DNA of 64,000 bases from NCBI GenBank assembly GCA_008921705.1, contig VFFE01006695.1, positions 248,874 through 312,873 on the forward strand, read 5' to 3'. This document shows positions 59,382 to 64,000 of this stretch, in pieces (the first letter of the stretch is position 1; the number at the start of each line of letters is the position of its first letter). A program made the translations under genes and the position numbers. The stretch is from Burhinus oedicnemus (Eukaryota; Chordata; Aves; Charadriiformes; Burhinidae). The notes beneath the pieces are model-generated. The model was not told where the DNA came from, made no database searches, and saw only the letters and a program-made list of their open reading frames with translations.

Positions 59382-60114
59382 GGGGCAGGGAAATAAATAG
59401 GAATTTATTTATTTATTTTTAGAAAGATAAATCAAAGGGCAGTGAATGTACTTGGAGAAAATCTTCTTATGCAAACCTCTCTTAGACCTCTCTCTTTTTT
59501 TCCCTAAACTGTCAAAATTTTCAAACCAAGAGGGCCTCTCTAAATCCTGCTAGTCTGATATCAGTGAGCTTTTTTTCAAGGACCTGCTATGGAGAAGTAT
59601 GATCAGGTAAGATGAACTTAAGACACATCAGCAAATCCTCCCCTTCCATTCCAGTATCCATATGCTTGGTGCTCTCTTGGCTTTTCCTCCTTCAGTTAAA
59701 GCAGTCCTGGTAACAAGAGATTAGATTTTGTCTGGACATCTGTCATTAATGGTTACCATACTGTTTGAAGGGATGCACTTTGAGGACTATGCCAATTTAT
59801 TTTCTCTTTGGCAATAGCAAAGCAGATGCTTCAAAGGCTTGTTTCCAGGCTCTGAAAGCCACTGGCACTCATGTCTTAGAAGTACAGCAAAGTAAAACAC
59901 CTACCCTTTGGCAATCCTATTCCAACGAAGGTAAGAACAAGTAATTATAAATCTACAATGGAACAGAAAAACAGAGCCAGTGACTCAGCCAGTGGCACCG
60001 GGAACTGGAAAACCTGCCCCTCCCTAGCAGGAAAACGTCTAATTCATACGGTGTTAAAAACAAAGGGGAGTGACTGCATCATCTCCAGAGAAAAGGAGGA
60101 CCCAAGGGTCAGGA

Positions 60115-60192
60115 ACAACAACAAAAACCCACCCCCCCCACCCCCCCCCAAAAAAAAACCAAACAAAAAAAACCCAAGAACCCAAAACGCCA
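60115..60192 (+). repeat. C-run/A-run simple-sequence tract
   Basis: ACAACAACAAAAACCC, then C8 and C9 runs separated by single A, then A9 and further CAAA units. The gene strand carries G9-T-G8-T-G3. Confidence 0.9.
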
Positions 60193-60599
60193 CCTCCAAA
60201 CCCTAAAGAACTCTTTCTAATAATCTGGTCTCAGATCTTGTAATGAGGTCCATGCATGCAAATTCCTGACTTTTTACAAGGCTCTACAAAGGAATATGTT
60301 GGACATTTATTTAGCACGGTGGTGGACATAACGCAGAAGTCAGAGAGAGAGAGGAACATACACTACTGTAAATCCTGATTGCTCTTCAAAGGAGAATAGA
60401 ATTGCCATGAAGTTAGGGAATGATAAGAATACAGTGCGTGATGTAATAGGTTTGGATTTAGAATACCATTTGCTACTCTCCAAGGAAATCATAGCTGAAA
60501 AATTACTTCAAATTGGCTTTGGAGAGTACTGCTCATATTACCAGAAAATTAACTAATGGCTTCAAAACTAAGTGTAGTGATTTATACCAACCAACAGAT

Positions 60600-60720
60600 A
60601 CAGGTGGCATCAACTGGGTTGCTCCAGGGAATTTTGCCAGTCCACATTTCTTTGACATCTTAATTAGAAATCTAAGACTGAATAAAGGGAATGTTAATGA
60701 AACTTGTAGGTGATAGAGAA
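60600..60720 (+). mobile_element. Possible ancient CR1-like fragment
   Basis: GACATCTTAATTAGAAATCT and AATGTTAATGAAACTTGTAG are weakly reminiscent of the CR1 ORF2 stretch between reverse-transcriptase motifs B and C (LFNIFINDLDEG...KFADDT). Highly diverged and unproven. Confidence 0.25.
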
Positions 60721-61338
60721 TGAAGTTTATGAACACCAGTGGACAGAAACAACTCAAAAACAAACGAGAGAAGCAGGGGGGACAAGTCAGACTATGTGGA
60801 AAAGTAATGCAAAGAAACTGCAGAAACAACAATGAAAAAAAGAGCTAAATCAAGGAAAAAGCCCTGCCAGAAGCAGGAGCTAAAGACATGCAAGAGTGAG
60901 AATGCTGAACAAATGAGAGAGTTGTCTGCAAAGCAAATGATTCTACAAAACATAACTTTTGTCTGCTTGTACTCAGATGTCACGTGAGGCAACAGAGACA
61001 TGAATCACCTCCAACACATGGAATATCAGACCTCATTCTGCAAAAGGAGCACAGATAAATTGTTTTTTATACGCTTCTCTTCACTTTCTTCAATCACTAG
61101 ACCTAGAATAACAGACATTGAAAAATATTAAAAGTTTCATCCCATTAGCAGCTTGTAAGAACTTAGAAGGTGCAAATGCAGAGAGATAGAGAATAAGCAA
61201 TCATTTCACAGAAATACACACCGAAGCAAAAACTGTTGCAGTAGAGTAAGAAAACTTTTCTGACATCAAAGTACATTGGGCATGAAAAAGTTGCCCAAGA
61301 AAATTACTGGAAGATCCATTGCATAGCATTATGGGGAA

Positions 61339-61371
61339 AAAAAACAACCAACCAACCAACCAATCAACTAA
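61339..61371 (+). repeat. (CCAA)n microsatellite
   Basis: AAAACAACCAACCAACCAAC followed by CAATCAACT. Confidence 0.9.
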
Positions 61372-63459
61372 AGGACAAATCTGAGCTATATAGAAAGTGT
61401 AATAGATCTTAAAAAAGCTAACAATGAATTTTTGCTTTCTTAAGATACAGTCGTGGCCAGATAAGACAGAAAATCATTTCACTATCACAGGAGCAACTGT
61501 AGACACAGTCCAAGGAACTACTTAAAGCAGGAAAAGATGGCAATATTGCTAAGAAAATATCCCCATTCTTCCCCCACTGCGCACCTCCTAGTAATTGCAC
61601 CCCCTTCTGCAGACACACCAACACAATCATATGTGACCATATGATTAACTGGAGTGGAGAACAGATGTGGGTGAAAACTAACTTCCTAAAAGAGGGTGTT
61701 ACTTTTCATCTGGATCAGCCCGCTGGCCTGGGTCAGTAAACAGCAGTGCCAATACCCATGCCAGTGACAAAGGAAAGAGGTGTGACAAGTATGGAGATGG
61801 ACAGCTTGAGGCTGTGTGGACAGGTTCTGTCTACAGCAGTGCCAGCTTAAAGTCTTTGCGGACCCCTTGCCTGAGTTATGTTGTGACGGAACCAACAGCT
61901 GAAAGATACAATCACAAAAAGAAAAGGAAGGAAAGCTGTGAATGAGTATAATATCACTCCAAAGAAAGACGCAAGCAGCATCTATTGGAAACTACTTTTC
62001 AGCAACCTTCTCAAAACTCTACTTACAGTATTCAAGTTCTGTGAAAAAAATATCTGAGCAAGAAAACCAGCCGCAGCTGTGATTTTCTTTTAAACCACAA
62101 GCAAGATTCAGTGCCATGGAGCCCTTTTTCCTCTTCAGAGCTTCACAGTACTATTTTCATACCGTTTTCCCACAGATGTTCTGAAATACACTAACATTAA
62201 ACCACCACAGTAATAAGCTAAAATACTTTAATTAATTGAAGAATCCAAAAGATGTAGCAGGAACCAAGAGAGTGGAGCAATTCTTAACAACCATTCTCAC
62301 GCACACTAATTGCTCCCAAGATCACCTCCGAGAGGATATGAACAATGAGCTGATACTCCAGTTTAGAGGTGATAGCCTTTGTCGCATGCTTGAGTTTGAG
62401 GAAGCTGTCCAGAGCAGGATTTAGGAAAATCCCATAAGGTGACTGTCTGACTGCCCTTCGCTCTGCCAACCCAAGTTCCAAAGAGAACGAGAGTCCCTCA
62501 GCATCCAAGAGCCCTAATAAAGAAGCCCCTCTGTATTCATTACAGCACAATCCACCCTCTTCTCGGACCAAAAGGCTTTAACTGCACAGGTGGTGGTACA
62601 GCAGCTTCAACCCTGCCCTAGCACTTGTTATATACCCAGTCTACTTCCCTCTTGTTCTGTTCCTCTCACTCCTCCCCATTACTCTATGCCCTGTCCTACT
62701 GCCCACTGCCTTCTGTAGGAGAAGAAACAATAAAACCTTTTACATCTACACAGACAGATGGACAGACAGGTGAATGAATGCTCCACTCGCATTACACACA
62801 GACAGTGCAATCAAGTCTAGGGGAAGCTGATCTTTTCTGAGTAATAGGAAACAAGAAGAAAAAAAAAAAAATCTCTTTCCCTCCCACCAAGCCCCCTGCA
62901 CTTGAAAAGTATTTTGCATTGTTTATTTGTAGAGGATTTGCAGAACTCAACTCTTAAGGTTAGAAAGTAACATGAGTGTAACTTCAGGTTAAACAAAAGT
63001 GAAAAAAAATTGGTAGATTAATTGTGGTAGTTTTTTGGTTTGTTTAGGTTGGTGGGGTTTTTTTTTGTTTTGTTTTTTTTAACTTATATATCGCCATTCA
63101 CCATAAAGCACTTTACAGAAGTCCTTAAAATACGTTGGGTTACACTCCTTCCCCTTTCTACAAAAAAAGCTCCATCTTTAGCATCCCATGCAAGGAATTG
63201 TTTAAACGGAATTATCTACATAAAATAAAAGATTACTCGGGAAAGCTTTTTGTTTGATTTTTGCTGTTTGGTTGTTTTGGGGATTTTTATTTAGATCCTT
63301 TCTAGGGGCATGCCAACAGAAGTCAACTCGAACTTCAGAATAACTGGTCTGGGAAAACAGTATTCCTTCATCTTTTGGTAAAAGCTCTGTAACAACCCAC
63401 ATGCCTTCTCACAGATGGGTTTGCTTATGATTTTTCTGTTTTGTTTTTCCCCGAAACAT

Positions 63460-63466
63460 CATTCCT
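63460..63466 (+). promoter_or_regulatory. M-CAT-like motif CATTCCT
   Basis: An exact match to the TEAD-binding M-CAT heptamer about 360 bp downstream (in transcript direction) of the probable 5' exon. A single 7-mer is expected by chance every few kilobases, so autoregulation is only a suggestion. Confidence 0.2.
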
Positions 63467-63589
63467 AATTTACATTAAAATTTATTACAGAAAGTACTGC
63501 TCGTCCTCTCCACCCTCCCCCGAGAACATCTCTACAAGCGGTACAGAAACCTTTTTTTTTTTTTTTCCATTAAAAGTACTCGCAGTTTT

Positions 63590-64000
63590 CTGCCGATGCG
63601 ACACGCGACCGAGTTCCCAAAGTCCCAGCGCCGGTAGCCCCTTCCCGACGGGGGAAGCCGCCGGAGCCTCCATTGAGGATGTTCCCATCGCTTCCTTTGT
63701 ACGCTTGTACCTCCTCTGTCGCCCACGAGCGGCTCCAAACCCTCCCTCGCACCCCCTCTGCTGCAGGCACCCGCACTCCTTCACCCCGCGCGAAAGCGAT
63801 CGGGAAATAGCGTGTCCTGACCTGAGCGAGGCAGGAGCGGCTGTTGTTCCGCGGGGGCAGCGGGGACCGGCTGCAAATCCTCCTTCTGCTCCAGGACGTT
63901 CTGCCAAAAGAGCAGATGAGGGCTCTTACTGCGCGCCTGCCCCTCGCTCCCGCCGGATCCCCACCCCCGAGCCCGCAGAGGTGCGAGCGGGGGCTCGGAC
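63590..64000. promoter_or_regulatory. CpG-rich region, probable edge of the TEAD4 promoter island
   Basis: After about 60 kb of AT-rich DNA the sequence becomes GC-rich with many CpG dinucleotides (for example CGATGCGACACGCGACCG near 63595) up to the window edge. It surrounds the probable 79-nt 5' exon. No TATA box is evident. The transcription start is probably near or beyond 64000. Confidence 0.6.
63822..63900 (-). other. TEAD4: Probable 5' exon of TEAD4 (79 nt)
   Basis: On the minus strand a pyrimidine-rich acceptor ending CTCTTTTGGCAG precedes base 63900, and the segment ends CTCGCTCAG followed by the donor GTCAGG (63821-63816). The exon lies in CpG-rich DNA upstream of the TEAD4 start exon. 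Joined to the acceptor at 49098, the phase gives a frame with no stop through both segments up to the TTG start, and no ATG. It is most simply a non-coding leader exon. The acceptor could be fortuitous, in which case this would be the end of a longer first exon. No RNA evidence was available. Confidence 0.5.

Larger units (their letters stand above)
49099..63821 (-). other. TEAD4 first intron (if the 5' exon is right), about 14.7 kb
   Basis: The donor is CAG followed by GTCAGG and the acceptor is TCATCACAG. It contains a minus-strand CR1 fragment at 50.45 kb, A/C-rich tracts at 59.3, 60.1 and 61.3 kb and no recognisable coding exon. Further leader exons could be hidden here. 51-59 kb shows nothing beyond possible repeat remnants. 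Confidence 0.6.

Noticed and set aside
63485..63907. 140-codon minus-strand frame across the CpG-rich region
   Set aside because: It begins at a TTG inside the splice acceptor of the probable 5' exon, uses a different frame from TEAD4 and runs through the donor into intron with a poly-K stretch from a poly-T tract.

Overview
The window is vertebrate nuclear DNA, and most probably bird DNA. Genes are split by long GT-AG introns, and the only abundant mobile elements are CR1-type LINE fragments with the avian-style 3' end (CCTTCCAAC followed by copies of ATTCTATG). No bacterial-type operons, CRISPR arrays or plasmid features are present, so most open frames here are chance frames in introns or lie inside repeats.

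One gene explains nearly the whole window: TEAD4 (also called RTEF-1 or TEF-3), the TEA-domain transcription factor that receives YAP/TAZ signals in the Hippo pathway. It runs on the minus strand. I could place eleven coding exons with consensus splice sites, from the start exon at 49098-48844 to the stop codon at 3636-3634. They join in compatible phases into a 433-codon frame (human TEAD4 has 434 residues). The protein begins at a TTG codon, not ATG, as is known for TEAD4. A probable 79-nt 5' exon lies at 63900-63822 in CpG-rich DNA at the right edge, so the promoter is probably at or just beyond position 64000.

Layout from left to right (3' to 5' for the gene): 1-3.5 kb is 3' flank starting with a long (TTCTC)n array; 3.5-3.75 kb is the terminal exon and short 3' UTR; 3.75-8.2 kb is an intron carrying a large CR1 copy; 8.2-10.0 kb holds exons 10 and 9; 10.0-20.7 kb is a long intron with a CR1 3' end; 20.7-26.0 kb holds exons 8 to 4, including two tiny exons, and an LTR-like repeat; 29.8-30.8 kb holds exons 3 and 2; 30.8-48.8 kb is an 18-kb intron with two recognisable CR1 copies, an older one, a 44-bp tandem duplication and a cluster of possible regulatory motifs near 45.3 kb; 48.8-49.1 kb is the start exon; 49.1-63.8 kb is the first intron; 63.8-64.0 kb is the GC-rich 5' end.

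I found no second protein-coding gene and no previously undescribed gene system. In the human genome TEAD4 lies between TULP3 and TSPAN9; neither is visible here, which fits their being just outside the window. The items most worth a second look are the TTG start with an open frame continuing upstream through the 5' exon, the intronic motif cluster at 45.3-45.5 kb, and the LTR-like repeat at 23.65-24.72 kb.
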